A program made the position numbers and the translations under genes. DNA of 64,000 nt from Dendrolimus kikuchii (Eukaryota; Arthropoda; Insecta; Lepidoptera; Lasiocampidae), in NCBI GenBank assembly GCA_019925095.2, contig CM034389.1, forward strand, positions 3,556,001 to 3,620,000, read 5' to 3'. Positions 1 to 53,167 of the stretch are shown in pieces; position 1 is the first letter of the stretch; each line of letters starts with the position of its first letter. A model generated the notes under the pieces. It was given only the letters and a program-made list of their open reading frames with translations, ran no database searches and was not told the origin of the DNA.

Positions 1-240
1 TACAGAAAACGGAAGATTTACTTGATCCTCTTAAGTACGCTGCGATCAGCGCTTTGGCTTAGAACCACCAAGAAGATGCAGTGACTTTTTTACTAGTTCT
101 TTCAACGGAATCTCGATCGCGTAAACTACGCTTCGAATCTGTATAAAATCCGATGTCAAAAAGACATATTATACCTAATTTCATTACAATCGTTTTCGTC
201 TTTCATCCCGCAATACTTGACGAGTCTAGAAGTCTCGATC

Positions 241-345
241 AGTGAGTGCGTTCTACCTGTCATAACGTATGGTGCCGAAACTTGGACACTGATAGTGGCA
301 CTGGTTCATAAATTAAAAGTTGTTCAGCGGCCTTGACTCGGCGTG
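241..345 (+). mobile_element. LINE reverse-transcriptase remnant
   Basis: The plus strand reads VLPVITYGAETWTL followed by HKLKVVQR. This is the end-of-RT motif common to RTE-like and related insect LINEs. A stop follows directly, and the flanks show no other part of the element. An old fragment. Confidence 0.5.
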
Positions 346-1080
346 GATAAACTGAGAAACAAGAATGGATATCTGTAAGAGTACCAAGATCAGCGACAAA
401 GCTCGCAATATTAGTTAATTTAAAGAGCAGTGGGACTGCTATATTTATTGCAGAACTACTGACCCGTGGCGCAGACGAGTTCTGAGGCCCCAATTCCGCT
501 GTAACTATCTCCTCAAAATCGCCGGACACTATTGTCTTGATCGTAGGTTTGTCTGATTTAGGTATTCTGTTTATTCCAATGGCGTGCTCGTGGCACACCA
601 CTCTATCTTTATAAATATAAACTCGTGAAATAAATGTGTAAAATTTTTGGTAGCTTTCAATATTCACTTCGGCTACCTGCATTTCTGCTAATGGTATTGC
701 CAATTTTTTTCTATTATCATTCCGCCGCGACGATATCAACCAGATATTTTGGATTTAGTAGAATACGAAATTATGACACTGTCGCAATGGAATCGTACTA
801 TGAATATCTTCGCAACGCCATGATTTTTTAATAGCAGAATTGGACCCTTGGAATTGAGACCGCATATCAGCAAATGTAAGACGCTCTCCACCTGGTGGGT
901 CGACCATTCAAGCATGGTCGCCCCAGTGAGGCCTGAATGAATAAAGCAGAGGACCATCATATGTAGCGCAAACTTGGAAAGGCCTCAATTCATCAGTGGA
1001 CAACCGAGTGACTGAGGACGACGATAATCAATTCATTACTAAAGTCATGAAGAAAGAAGAAACAAACATCCAAACCAAGC

Positions 1081-1300
1081 CACATTCACATTAGTATGCA
1101 TATGTAATGAAAAATTGGATAAATTGTTTGAAGGATGACATGATGATTTGTGGTGTGACAGAGGACGTATACGACGACTAGATGACGACGCAAGTATAGA
1201 GGAGTATGGAATGAAAAAACATATTGTGCCGACCCCAAATCATTGGGAGAAAGAAGGTGATAGAAAAGAAAGATATCAATCAAGGATGAGTAACGAGAAC
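1081..1300 (+). mobile_element. RTE-like LINE C-terminal remnant
   Basis: Broken plus-strand reading with WLNCLKDDMMICGVTED, then a stop, then EWKNILCRPQIIGRKK. It resembles the end of RTE-like ORFs. Similar to 10385-10545; both are degenerate. Confidence 0.4.
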
Positions 1301-4300
1301 TTTCTTTTAGTTATAGATTGAATAAGCAAATACTTTCATGTGTAGTATACCTACATATTGTACATATAATCGCACGAAATGTATTACGAGTAAAAGCAAA
1401 TAAATTACACTGCCGACATCGAATACTGGCAAAACGGAAATGACCATTGCCTATTGGATTCCACCCCTATTTTGAGGGAATTATATTTATTGCTCGCAAT
1501 TTAGGAAGCTTTTTGAGTTATTATTTCCGGACTGTATTTGGAAGGGATATTGATAAGTTTGTATGATAAACTGGGACGTTTCCTTTGCTGCGTATGTGGG
1601 ATTTAGTATTACGTACATTATTATTCATTTGTTCTTATTGCCTTTCACACCTCGGTACATTAGAACTTTATGCTATGTCTTCCATCTAACAGTATATCTA
1701 GACACGAGTTGATTTTACTCAGAGATTCTTCAAAGGTGGCCGCATTAGGTCCCCTGAACTTCATATACCGTTCGAAAAACTAATAGAGACGTGAGAAGCG
1801 CACCCTTGTTTGCCCTTCTAGACTAATTCTCCATTGTGTCCACACAGTAGTATAACAAACGTATGCCCATCATACCTTGCTCTATTGGCCACATCCTGAT
1901 GTCCGCAACGTGCATTCATTCACACGCCTACACCACAATCCACTCAAAAACTAAAGCGGATACATATCATATCGTTTATTTCGAAGATTATATGCTATTG
2001 CCAGTTCATTCAAAGTTTTTCCTTTCTCTTCTGCGATCCTTTCTTAATCATTACAAAGCGACATTAAAAGTCCTGAAGTATTATTATTGTACATCATTTA
2101 ATTTTGTATGACCATTTTCACATTTTTTTCAGCCATTTGTCTTCCAGACTGCTTCTTTAGTCTATTAGTTTAAGCCTTGTTTCGCTTAGCATATCGGATC
2201 ACAAAGATCTTAGATTGGATACCCGGCAGACTAAATTTCTTAAACAAAAATTCCATTATTCACTCTAGTCTAAGTGTCTGAGATTGGCACGAGAGGTGCG
2301 CGTTTTATTACCTATATAAGGAGTGTAGACTGGGAATAAATAATGTATTTTTTGGTTCTACCGACTTTTTATTATTTCAATTTAAAATTTAATGATTAGG
2401 TATTTTCTTTTCTATTCTATCTTCACATGTTTCAATATACCCATATAGGATAGTCTTGTTATATATACATACATTTAAATCATCCTTCCTTACAAGTTCA
2501 TGCTAAATCTTTTTATTATTAATATACAGATTTAACTTTCAATGATATCTGTAACTACTCCATCTTTGTAACACCTCACTTCAATATTACTGCTTCTAAA
2601 GCAATGTTTCCATTAGCTCAATTTCTTCCGATCAGGTTAAATGTCATATCTCAATTTGTAGACGTTCCATGTAATTTGGGTAGACAATGAACCGCCCGGT
2701 TTCTTTGTTAATTCATATTTGAAAAAAAGCTAGCTCTTCAAACTAGAGCTATCCTTCCAAATTTAATGTGATCTTAATGAAATTAAAAGGTCTCTTAAAG
2801 GCTCTATGACAATAGGCACTCAACAAGGAGTATGATAATACTCAAATTACATCAATCGATTGCGGTTTGCAGAACAAACTATTCCGGTTTGGGATGCTAA
2901 AAATGAAATTTTACAAAAGCGTTTCGCCTCTTATAAAAATCTCTGTTTCTTGCAACCACGATTATAGATCCTTGATAGGCTGACAAAATGACAAAGATTT
3001 TTTTACTAGCAAGCCAAGGCTGCTGAGAAGTTATTATAAAAGTAACGCAAAAAACGGCATCAAGGGAAGTGTCAAAGGTCCGTGGAATGAATGAAAACTT
3101 TTTATAGTGCACCTTTTTGTCGATACGGTTGTTACCGATATGAAACAGAGGAGCGGTTGAAGGTCTATATATACTAGGTTTACGGATGATTCTTTATATC
3201 TGTTACAAAGATATTTCTTTTGAATACCATTCCAATATCCAGCACTCAAATCAACCACAAACAAGATATCCGAACAATGGTTGATACAACATTGCAATTC
3301 AAACCATAACCTCCCAAAATCCATTAGAGACCGTTTCATGAATAAAGGCTCCCAGTGGTGGAATTTTCGGATGATTCACTCCGTGTTATCGAACTTTTGC
3401 TGAACAGAGAAAAGGCTATGCAAGATAATGTTTCACCCCAATACGAGGCTACGAACCCCTCACACCTATCTGCTTACATTCAAGTGTAGGGCTGTTTGGT
3501 AAAACACACAGTGTTGTGCTTAGTCATCAGGATGTTTGATAACATTATTGGAAGATTTATTCCTTCGCAAGAAAACAATATTAATATCGACCACACGAAT
3601 ATGTTTATATTTCTTATAGTCGCTATTTAACGATAGCAAGTTCTTTTTGAAGTGATACGATACTTTATATTCCGAGAATCTCGCAGGAAACGTGAACGAA
3701 CTATGCGAGCAAATCTTAGATCATATTTTTAAAAATTACGGATTACAATGTTTAGAACACACTACTGAATACAACTTTACAAGAAAAACCAGCCAAGAAT
3801 TTAAAAGTACTGTTGTGGAAAACGAATTTTAGAAATTATCCAATTTAAATTGTTACTAGAATACACAGAATCTGCTAGTCTCTATTGAAACTTTCAAGGT
3901 CCTAACTATTATTTAAAAGATATTGTTTAGACTTCATTCATAAATTGAAACTCCTACTGTAACAGGTTATACAATAAATGTTTTTCTATTCTATTCTAGT
4001 TCGCTCCTTTTCAATCTCATAAATTTCGTGACAAGGAGCTAATTAGGACTTTGACCAAGTTTAAAAATATGTTTTACATAATAAGACGTTGATTGTTTTA
4101 ATTGGGTTTTTATGAAAAATCAAGAACGTCACGCCGACTCTGCTCTTCTTCTAACAAATAACAGTACTTGCAAATGGCGGATTCGAAAAAACGCGGTAAA
4201 CATATCTATCTTTATATATTATCTAAACAATATGTCCTTATTATGTAACTTTTTAGGGTAGGTATCTAAAAAGAAATAAAAAAATTAAGCTCAACATTTC

Positions 4301-4630
4301 TGTAAAAAATGAAAAACCCAAAAATGACGATTACTGAAAGTGCAATTAGTAGGGCAGAACTGTGATTGCAGTGTGTTACGAGTTACGTTTTTGATTGGGC
4401 GGTTGTCATTCCTTAGTACTCTTCTTCCATGCTTAAATTCAAGATATAAGTCGCTGGTGAAAATGCAGTCTAAGATGGAGCACGCTTACCTAAAAGATAC
4501 CTCTGCTCACGCATCTAAAATACAGTCTTTGCGTAGTGTAAGTGCCCAGACTAAGTTTAAGGGCAATAAATAAAGGTTGGATAAGCAAAATAAAATCGTC
4601 TTCATTAAAACTGCATTTTTAGCGTATCAG

Positions 4631-4866
4631 CCATTTTTTATTGAATGAGTTCAGCAGACAGGCAGATGGCCCACATGTTGGATAGTGGTACCGTCGCCAT
4701 GGACATTTGTAACACCAAAGTTACTACCAATGTGCTGCCGCTCTCTAAAGGGAGACTGTAACCCGGCCACCAATGCCGGAACACAACTCAATGTTGTTAT
4801 GGCGGCTTACTCTACACCAGGGTTGGTAGCCATCCAGACGAGCAAGTACCCTACCACGTAGTAAAC
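4631..4866 (-). mobile_element. SINE-like family A copy, degenerate
   Basis: Tail-first copy of the ~300-bp poly(A) family described at 62631-62946. It carries the cagcagacaggcag box and the segments for catcgccatggacatttg and ggaacacaactcaatg. The head is missing beyond the cctaccacg stretch. Confidence 0.7.
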
Positions 4867-7800
4867 CTGGCCATGTAAATGTAGTAAACAAACAAATAAA
4901 ATTTATTTATTTTGAAGTATAAGGAATCAACGAACATTGCAATGATATTTTATTATTCAGATTAGCAGCAGGTGGTCCGTTCATTACAATCCATTAATCC
5001 GTATCAACATCAGTAGCGAGTGGCAACCCTATCGGAGGGGTCAAACGGAATCGTTCAGGTAAACACGCCACATAACATCACGCCATACGTATTTCGGAGG
5101 GCGCAGCTGCTTACGATTCCTATTGTTAAAAATCCATTTAATTTCGACCATTCTTATAGGTACAAACTTGTAAGGGTATTTTTTATCGTATATCAACATG
5201 AATTGCTCAGAAATTTTGTTTCAGGATTAATCAAAAATATTTGGTTTCTTAACGCGAGATAAGGGAAAAAATGCTTTTTGATTACGTCTTGATAATTTAT
5301 TGTTAAAATTTAACGTAATTTGGTGTAATTGAAAAAATACGAACTTCAGGTATCTATTATATATCGATTTGAAAGTCAAAGCCAGCCTGTTTCGTTGTAT
5401 AAAAGTAGTCGATGACATCATAATATGGTAGATCGGTATGATATAACCTCACCGCTAGGGCAATCAATACTAAACTAGCACATTTTTTAATAAATTAAAA
5501 TAATATACTGATATAATAGAAAAATAACACATTTTAGACTGTTATACAGGAGAAACAAAGTAGCATATAATAACAAATGAAACTGTATCTAAAATACTTG
5601 AGACATCAATAACCTTTACTCCGGACTTCAAAGTAGATAGTCTCGTAAGAAAAATATACAAACATAAAAAATATATTATCAATTCCAGGAACAGCACACA
5701 ATCTCATATTGTTTTGGGTTGTTATAATCTAAATGTCCATTAATAAAGACAAACGTTTTTTTATTACTAAGAAAGAAATCATTATACATATGTACATCTT
5801 GAATTTTATAGCAAGACTGCTTCTTGCTAACAAGAGATGAATGTTGGTATGGCAAATATAAAGAGTATTGTGGCCTTAGACGGTCACTGGGTCAAAATCA
5901 TGTGGCTTTTATGTTGCTCTAGGTATAGATATACTAATGGGCGTAGTATTAGCCTAGTAGTAGTAGTAGCCTAGAGTTTTATATCAATTCCACATTTGAA
6001 AGATTCGTAATACGTTTCTGCAAAATTAGCCATTTCAACTCCGCTAGCTACCCATGCATCACCTGCTTTATGAGGACTGATAACATGGTCAAAACATACA
6101 GCGAGAATAAATCGTTCAATCTTCACAAAACAATCAACATCAAGATGCATTAATCCCACCAATGCCCCCTATATTATGTCCACTGTCTGTCTCATTACTA
6201 ACATGCATTGCTTACCAAACTATAAAAATATATAACAATTTTTAGTATTTCATATTACTTAATCGGTTGTACCAGCAGCTTAAATTGTGTTTTGCTCTCC
6301 GTAATATGAATATACTATATGTCTTCATCTCGTACGATTTATCGCAATTTGTACACTTGAAACACGAACTAACATTTCTAAGGACTAACGACAATCGACT
6401 ATATCAGCAAATGTATTAACTTAATTTCAAATATTCCATTCAATAGTATCAAATTTAATACAAAAATGTAAAAGCGTTAATAGCTTAGGGGCATTAATAA
6501 ACAGCGTTCATCATATTTGCCCAAAGACTGAACGAATCTAAATATTCATTAAATCAAACCCGCATAATCCACGTGTCAGAATATGCAAATTGCGTCTGAT
6601 CGTTTGATCAAAGGATTATTTCGATCTAAACCAATTAACGCTACGTTCATGAGAGTAGAAATTTGAAAATGATTAAACGCGATTTATCGAAAGAATTAAT
6701 TTCTACTTTGCTACAGTCCGGAACAACAGAGGCCTTAGGCTGCGGACGTTTAGCATCTGTCACAGATGTTAAAAAAGTCGCCTAATATCTATCTACGTAC
6801 GCGTCACTTTCAGCGTCGAATTGACTTTATAGCAAATGGTTACACTGGAAAAGTCTAGACGCGCATCAGTTTTCGTTAGATACAGACTGACAGACAAGTT
6901 TGACAGATTACGCAGTCCCCACACAAGTCGGCATGGAGTCAACTAATAGAAGCCAAAAAGAGCTCTACACCTACGACATATGGGCATCAATATCAATCAG
7001 TGATATCGTTCTTACCGGCTCGATGCAGCACGACAAATTCTTTTTGGCCTGTGTTTGTATTGTATATTATATGTTTGTACCCTGATTATTATAAACCTCC
7101 TTCGGGAAAAATTCCGTAGGATTCCTGAGATATAAAGTACCGCAGATTTTAAGTCTGGGAATTTGCTTTCGAACATGAATTCTGAACAAACAAACACAAA
7201 AATTCGAAAAATCTAACTAATGATGTCTAAAAAGTCTTTCACGTGTGAAAATTTTATAATTTATTGTAACATTTATCCCCGCATCTCTATTGTTTTGATC
7301 ATTTTTTTTTTCAAGCTCATATATAAGATACAGTTGGCGATAATGACTTCAAACAAGGATCACGGTGAAAATGGTAATTTCCCATTGCAGGGCTGCAAAT
7401 AATCCCGTTTATTACGTGTAGTGACGTCGGTGAAATCTCCTTGACCCAGTTACGGGGAGCGTGCGGCGTTCCGCAGTTACGCCCTCGCCGAATGGTCGTA
7501 TCGACGGGTTTTTGCTCTTGATAAGATCTAGATCCCCGAACCAAGGAGCTCAGTTCTATCATAGAAATACATTTTCAGTCTTCATAAATACATTTTATTA
7601 TGTACCCAACAACGTATTGCCCTAAAACGAAATAGGTAACATCGAGGAAAGGCAAGAAATGAATAAGAAAAGCCTTGTTTCAGCTTAAGATTTTGTTCCT
7701 TTGAAATTATTACATTTGAGATTAAGTTTTACCAACTACCTACAATTTGTGTATTTATGAATACATAAAATTTGTACTTTAGAGATTTGAGAATAACGAA

Positions 7801-7918
7801 GCAATCTGATCTCTGAACTAGAGATTGGAGTCTAGTCACTAGACAATATTAACTTATACTGCTATAACGCTCTGCAGGTTGACTCATATTTCTGTTAATA
7901 AAAATATGAATTATTTTA

Positions 7919-8266
7919 CATACATACATACATAACTTCACGCCAGTTCCCTTGCGGGGTAGGCACGTACAACAGAGCGTCATTTAGGCTTATTCTTACA
8001 CACCTCACTTGCCTCTTTGACATTCATAACTCTTGTCATGCACGCTCGTCTGTTCTTAAGGCTCCTGACATCACCTGCTAGTACACGATCAATTTGATCA
8101 TGGAAGGTGTGTCGCGGCCTTCCACGACTTCTGCATCCATCCACTTTTGCATTGTATATGTTTAGTCATTCTTTCATCATGCATTCTTTCCACATGCCCT
8201 AACCACCGGAGCATTCCTTTCCTTACCTTCACCCCGACACTCTCTTTCAGACCAACTCTCTTTCTT
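7919..8266 (-). mobile_element. RTE-like LINE 3' tail, 5'-truncated
   Basis: Minus-strand copy ending in an (ATGT)n tail. It is flanked by the direct repeat aattatttta (7909-7918 and 8267-8276), read as the target-site duplication. Coding remnants match the KVDGCRSRGRPRHTFHDQID family seen at 31909-32381. Confidence 0.85.
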
Positions 8267-9203
8267 AATTATTTTAAATTATACTAAAACGTTCCATATC
8301 ATAGATATTGGAAGAAATATAAAAATTACATACATAGATATATATAGTACAATATCAATAATAAAAAATCTAATTAGAACCACAGAAAACCGAGAAATTC
8401 TTAGAACCTCTTTCAACGTGACGTTCAAACTTTCTCACAACTTGGAAATTTGAAAAACACAAAAGAATTAATTGATATAGCCGGATTTGCTTATAACCAC
8501 AATTTAATAGCTATAGCCTTCTGTGTCACTTAACAACTATGAGATTATATAATAATCACTTAATAATATTTACTTAGATCTTCAAGGCAACATGACAAAG
8601 CACCCGAAAACACAATTCTAAATCATATCCCTTGGGCGTTATGGTCCAGTTTAAAAGATAGAATACAATTTCGGTACTACGCTTTTCCCATTGGCGTGAT
8701 AATTAACAATGAGCGACAGTTATGTTTGTGGCCAACAGGGGCTTTGTGGTTTCCTAATAAAAGCCGATAATAAACTCGGCATGGAGGGATACATGACAAA
8801 GGAATTCGTCAGTGCAGTGGGTAAATTTGAAATCGCCCCGCGAGTCTTGCACGCAGTCAATGCAGTCAGTACACCTGTGGAGCAAAGGATTCATCACTCC
8901 CGCTGACGAAGTGGATGTGTTCTGATTCCCGGGGCACATTCAGGCACTTTTTGCGCTGGATCGAACTGGGCGTAACTACGTTCTAAGTCTCAGCCTTTCC
9001 TACATAAAAAGCGCGTTGCACATGGGAGGAGGGTGGTTTTAGTGGGTAGTGGTTGTTGCCCGTGCAACATCTCGGAGTCTCCACACAAGCCGGTCGATTA
9101 CTGTTTGGATTGCCTCTTATTAAAGGGAAAAGCCTCCATGATCAACTAAAGTCTAATCCCTTGCAAAGGACCCGGTATTGTGCGTGTACCCCTACGCGCA
9201 ATG

Positions 9204-9541
9204 CATATATACATACATACATAAATAACTTCACGCCAGTTCCCTTGCGGGGTAGGCACGAACAACAGAGTGCCATTTAGGCCCATTCTTACAAACCTCA
9301 CTTGCTTCTTTGACATTCATAACTCTTGTCATGCACGCTCGTCTGTTCTTAAGGCTCCTGACATCACCCTCCGCTAGTACACGATCAATTTGATCATGGA
9401 AAGTGTGTCGTGGCCTTCCACGACTTCTACATCCATCCACTTTTGCATTGTGTATCTGTTTAGTCATTCTTTCATCATGCATTCTTTCCACATGCCCGAA
9501 CCACCGGAGCATTCCTTTCCTTACCTTCACCCCGACACTAT
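9204..9541 (-). mobile_element. RTE-like LINE 3' tail, 5'-truncated
   Basis: Encodes VRKGMLRWFGHVERM through AYPARELA, then stop and an (ATGT)n tail. Direct repeats gcgcaatg at 9196-9203 and 9542-9549 flank it. Confidence 0.85.
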
Positions 9542-9604
9542 GCGCAATGGCAACAGCTTAAGAGGTTACTGTTGTTTTTTTTCGTGGTATAGGTTCGCGT
9601 TTGA

Positions 9605-9835
9605 CAGCTGATGATGCGATCTAAGATGGAGCACGCTTATCTAGTAGATAACTATTCACTCGCAACTTGAAGACCACTGGTTTGTACGAATCGGGGAACA
9701 CAGACTCCGGTAAATTTCTCCACTCGACATCGGTGCTCAAGAGAAAGATGGAGGCAAAACATTTAGTTCTAAGTAATGGTATGTCCACCATGTAACGATG
9801 GTGCAAACCGGTGCGTCTGGTTATCCAAAGATAGA
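9605..9835 (-). mobile_element. Jockey/CR1-like LINE C-terminal fragment
   Basis: The minus strand reads [20 protein letters not shown] and LRVNSYL. This is the terminal motif of Jockey- and CR1-type reverse transcriptases (W..LP..V...Y.L..FK..V). A related end (ctaagatggagcacgctta) appears at 4470-4490 and loosely at 26840-26880. Confidence 0.55.
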
Positions 9836-10064
9836 AAGAGGATGGGGGAACCTATTCGTGTAGTTCCATAGCACACTCTCCAAAGTATATCCGATAGAGA
9901 TCGGACAGACCTGCTACTTTGAGGCGATGCTCAATGGTTTGAAGCCTAGCATCTAAAAGAGTATCATCGCCAATCAGCCAACGAGATTCGAAATGTATGT
10001 AGATTAAAATGCTATACCTACGTCAAGGTCTAAACGTAGACGACGTAACTCACTGGTTTTAGAC

Positions 10065-10230
10065 GTGTGTACGTAAATTAGACACTTAGTATTTGCTCTA
10101 AACTGGATGACCCTAAAATGGCCGAAACATCGGAATAGAAATTAAAAATCAAATCAAATACGCGTAGTATTTGAAACCGTCAAAACATAGTTTTATTATG
10201 TGCACTAGTCGCGAAAACTTAAAAGTAAGT
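10065..10230 (+). mobile_element. Penelope-like element end, degenerate
   Basis: Contains ggccgaaacatcgg, then the accgtcaaaacatag / ttttattatg terminus and the agtcgcgaaaactta tail found at the ends of the Penelope palindromes at 32863-33319 and 52776-55277. Confidence 0.6.
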
Positions 10231-10384
10231 TAAATACGATAAAACTGATGTAGTTCACAGATTTTGTGGTGTAAAAGTATGTATATGGTCTATAAAGTAT
10301 GTATATGGTATACTGTCTACGTGGTTCAGCTGATTATTTGAATATTTAGTCATTTATATTTCATTGTGCTACTTATATAAGGGT

Positions 10385-10545
10385 ATAGTGGAGTCTAAAA
10401 GAGATCGATGGAGCGTATGAAAGATGACATGATATTTTCTGGCGTGATAGAGGACTGAATATTCCAGAATATAGGAGTATGAAAAGAGAAGACACACCGG
10501 TTTGGGCCAAAACACTTTGAAAAAGATGAAATAATACAGAGATTT
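10385..10545 (+). mobile_element. RTE-like LINE C-terminal remnant
   Basis: The plus strand reads RSMERMKDDMIFSGVIED and, after a stop, a WKxKTxxxxPK-like end. Same kind of remnant as 1081-1300, too broken to place in a family. Confidence 0.4.
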
Positions 10546-11067
10546 TATGCTTACAATATCACAACTTAAATTGGCATCATTAGATGTTTTTGTAGGCAAC
10601 TTGCATAAAATTATTTCACTTTAATGTGACTGAACACACAAGAGCTATATACAGAGCTACATCTGATATTTTCATCTACCCTGATGTCACAATTGGTATT
10701 GTTAAACTGCAAAGCGTAGCGGCGCACGCGGTCAGGCGCCGCCCGTCTTCACAGGAAGTTATTAATAAAAGAAATATTTTTCATGTACCCAAATGAATAA
10801 GTGTCGCATGTTCAGTTTATGAAATTTGAATTAACCGAGGGTAAAGAATCATAAATTTAACGCCAACTTTGTATCAAAGGGCGTAACAGGCATTTTTTGT
10901 TACGTCTTAAATGTTCTGGTAGCATACATTTTAATGAATGTTTAATCCATTATACTAGACTTTGCCTAATGAATGTATAGTGTTACAACTCAAAAATTTG
11001 ACATTTTCAACAAGAGGGTTGTTAACGCTGACCTATTTGGTCACCGTCTCTTTTTTTTTAAGCTTTT

Positions 11068-11365
11068 ATTTAACTTGCAATGGATGTACCTATGTATGTA
11101 TGTATGTAAGTTCGGGCGGAATCTTGCAAGTTAAATTTGACCAACTTCCCGATTTCTGATTGAGCTGAAATTTTGCACGCTGTACCATGGAGCTGATCTG
11201 ATGATGGAGTCGAAAGGTGCCCATAGGAACTCCTGTACTAATCAAGATAGTCCCGTCGTGTTTGGGCTCGTTTTACTTGTCTTGGCTAGCACTCTGCTGC
11301 TACATGATATCCAGGATCTCAACAGCTTGTATTTAAAAAACCTTTTTAAAAAATCTTATTCCTTT
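11068..11365 (+). repeat. Interspersed repeat family F, copy 1
   Basis: Begins ttaacttgcaatggatgtac with a short (ATGT) run, repeats gcaagttaaattt inside, and ends near ctgctacatgatatcc. The same sequence lies inverted at 39180-39500. Class unknown; terminal gcaagttaaat motifs suggest a nonautonomous DNA element. Confidence 0.6.
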
Positions 11366-12203
11366 TTTCTTTCGCCGCCTCTGTCACTATATGTGACATA
11401 TTCTACGTTCGACCGCTGAACGCACCGCTGATTCCACGCAAACCTCGCCGCGTTTTGTGTGTTGTGCTGTGCCGCATTTTATACCTGCTTTCATCAACCC
11501 GCGTGCTGGAAGGTACAGGCTGTACCGTTCCAACTGGTCCACTAGTCGAAGGAACCGTAAGACGTAAAGGAAGGATCACGAGGTAGAAGTGCCTGCCGCT
11601 GCTAAGCCCGCATCCTGTAAGTCCTTTCCTTCTCTTTTATCCCCGCTCCCGCCCGCGCCATCACAAGGGTAATAAAAATGATCAATTCACTTTCTGTGAA
11701 TCAGTTTAACAAACCACTTACCAGTGACGTGGACTCCATACAACTCGTTTCTTCATAGTCTACTTTTAAGAAACTAGAGACTGGCGACCAAATGGTCGAA
11801 AGCGCCATGCATTCATTGGCTTTTACGCGTTCTGTTCAAACATATTATACTAGTGTCTCTTTAAATTAATTAGCGACCAAAAGTTTTTTATTCTTGCGTA
11901 TATTATTACTGTATCTCTTACGCTTGGCGGTTTTCCACGCGTACTGGATGAAATAGCAACTCATAACCCGATCGGGGCACCGGCTTTTGTTTCAAAATAT
12001 GCAGTAAGATCGCAAAATTAAAAATAAAAATTGTAATAAGAAAATATATCGCGAGTTGACGTTTTTTCAACAGCGGTGTAGTCGGCGCTTGCATCATACG
12101 GTATGTTGTTTCAACCGGCATACCCGAGCCAAATTTCCACCCCCGCACTACTGCTATTTATCTTAGAGAATATGAAGTGTTATTAGTTTTGGACTTTATT
12201 TTA

Positions 12204-12427
12204 TATTGCAGGAGATCAGCAGACAGGCAGACGGCCCCCTTGATGGAAAGCGGTTACCATCGCCTATGGACATTTGCAACACCAGAGGTGCTACAAATGC
12301 GCTGCTGCTCTCTTAAGGGACACTGGAACCTGTTCACTAATGCCGGAACACAACTCAAGGTTGTTTGGCGACATACTTTAGACCAGGGGTGGTAGCCATC
12401 CAGTCGGGCAAATGCCCTACCACCTGG
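12204..12427 (-). mobile_element. SINE-like family A copy
   Basis: Minus orientation, tail side (attgcaggagatcagcag) at left. It runs to the cctaccacctgg segment and lacks the head with the gcctgtcgtaagaggcgac box. Confidence 0.8.
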
Positions 12428-12983
12428 CAAAAACAACAACACACAAATCAGAGAAAACTCACTGTTAGTTAATAAATAAACGAATTTTAGAATTTAATAC
12501 ATACTATATACATATCACGCCTGTTTCCCATAGGGGTAGGCAGAGATCATGGATCTCCACTTGCAACTATCTTGAGATACATCTACTTTCATTAGTCTCC
12601 TTATAATCTTAAAGGGAATGACCCTACCGGTTGGAGGAGCGAGATGGAATGCTCCTCCGTCTCAAAGGAAGATCTTCCAGCGAGGCTAGTGTTGTTCCTC
12701 GCAGGCCTAGGCCCATCGGTTATTGTTGAAAATGTGTATGTATTCTTAGTATGTTTCGGGAAACGTTTGTGATCTCAATTATTGCACAGCGCCATCTATG
12801 GGCACGTAAGTGTTCCACTACAATCTGATCTGTATCAATCTACAGAATATAAATCCGATACGGAATTAATGACGTGGTGTACGCACTTTTATAGAGGTTC
12901 CATAGATTACAAGTAATTTAGCGAAAAAATATCTCACGGAAATATGTCAAACGCATCATCATAAAAAAAACAATCATACTCAC

Positions 12984-52078
<39,095 letters not shown>

Positions 52079-52775
52079 GTTGTCTTCTACCTCTTAGAAA
52101 ACGAATATCTATGAAGAAACCAAACAAACCACTTTTAAAGAATTTGTAACACTTCTCGGGCACACATGTTCACTACACCGATGACCTAATCCGAAAGTAT
52201 TACAATGACAACACCTACTAAAAATAGTGCCGATGAATTAAACCGAAATGCCGTCCTAAATATACAAAATTTTCTATTGACTTATTTTTGAATTTATATT
52301 TAAACAATTGATTAATATCACAAATGTACCGGCTACTAACGCAAAAAAACCGCACAATCTCACTTTGAATTGCAGTATACGGCAAATCAATAATTACATT
52401 CCAATAAGTTTACACTAATAACTTTTCACATAGACTTTATCTGTATTATAATTATTTACTAAATTATTACCTAACTCGCTGTCTTATAACAATATCATCG
52501 CGGAAATAAAGTCGTCTAATAAAAATCAGAAAATTTTAAAGGCGGGGCCACTGAGATTCGCTGTCGTTCGTTCGTTCAGCAATTGACGGTTCAATGACTG
52601 CTGTGCATGGACCTCTATAATCAGTGCTGCTGTGCTACTGCTACTGGCCCGTGTGACCAGACTTAAATTGAAGATTCTGCTAAACTCTGAAAATTTTATT
52701 TCAAAAACTGTTAAAACCTCAAATTATGTTAACTGATTTTTGTATAGATATGGCAAATAAACATGTAAAATAATT
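52079..52775 (-). promoter_or_regulatory. Presumed Nrg 5'UTR/promoter side, unresolved
   Basis: Between the Nrg start codon and the Penelope insertion. A possible splice acceptor for the 5'UTR lies near 52096. The GC-richer stretch 52535-52660 (ggcggggccactgag, gttcgttcgttcagc) stands out and could hold an untranslated first exon or core promoter. No TATA box is evident. RNA evidence would decide. Confidence 0.3.
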
Positions 52776-52865
52776 TAATATTTTCTTAAGTTTTCGCGAC
52801 TTGTATACATAATAAAACTACGTTTTAACGGTTTTAAGCGCGGTAATTTTATTTGATTTTGGTTT

Positions 52866-52907
52866 TTCCGACGTTTCGGCCACTTTTCAGTGGCCGTGAT
52901 CACGGAA
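52866..52907 (-). ncRNA. Hammerhead-like ribozyme motif, left arm of large Penelope dimer
   Basis: Mirror of 55178-55219 and the same sequence. Stem I TTCC/GGAA, core GTGATCA, stem II GGCCACT-gaaa-AGTGGCC, then GAAAC-GTC. Stem III would be two base pairs without loop, as in the minimal hammerheads known from Penelope-like elements. Confidence 0.45.
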
Positions 52908-53167
52908 GACAAAGATGTCAAGTGTCAACGAGTATTGTTAAAGTTTTATTTAGCCTACCGCCAACTTATTAATTTTAATTATTTAATTTTTAATTTTGTT
53001 TATGGTTATTATTTAATCTATGGGAGCCTAATCTAATTTACTACCGCTTCGCAACATGTTATGGCTTGAAGAGAAGAAGCGGCGCAAGAAACTCTTCAGC
53101 AAACATGCCTAGCTCTAATAATTTTATATAATATTAAAATGGGTGGAAGGAAAAATAAAAGTAATTA

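Larger units (their letters stand above)
1..12983 (-). other. Nrg intron (continues past left edge), repeat remnants
   Basis: No Ig or FN3 exon was found on the minus strand, so this is read as one intron of at least 13 kb. Identified repeats are listed separately. I recognise nothing in roughly 350-1080, 1300-4630, 4870-7900, 8270-9200, 9840-10060 and 11370-12200. Within these, 8700-9130 and 11400-11660 are richer in GC than their surroundings and could be untranslated parts of LINE or LTR elements. 7400-7560 is also GC-richer but unassigned. An open frame at 260-739 (minus) was not assigned. Confidence 0.6.

Noticed and set aside
260..739. 159-codon minus-strand open frame
   Set aside because: Its C-terminal part is antisense to a LINE RT remnant, no splice or start context supports it, and I do not recognise the rest.
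5971..6162. 63-codon minus-strand frame that looks protein-like (HVISPHKAGDAWVASGVEM)
   Set aside because: No splice sites or family match could be supported; could be a decayed exon or retrocopy but the evidence is too thin to annotate.
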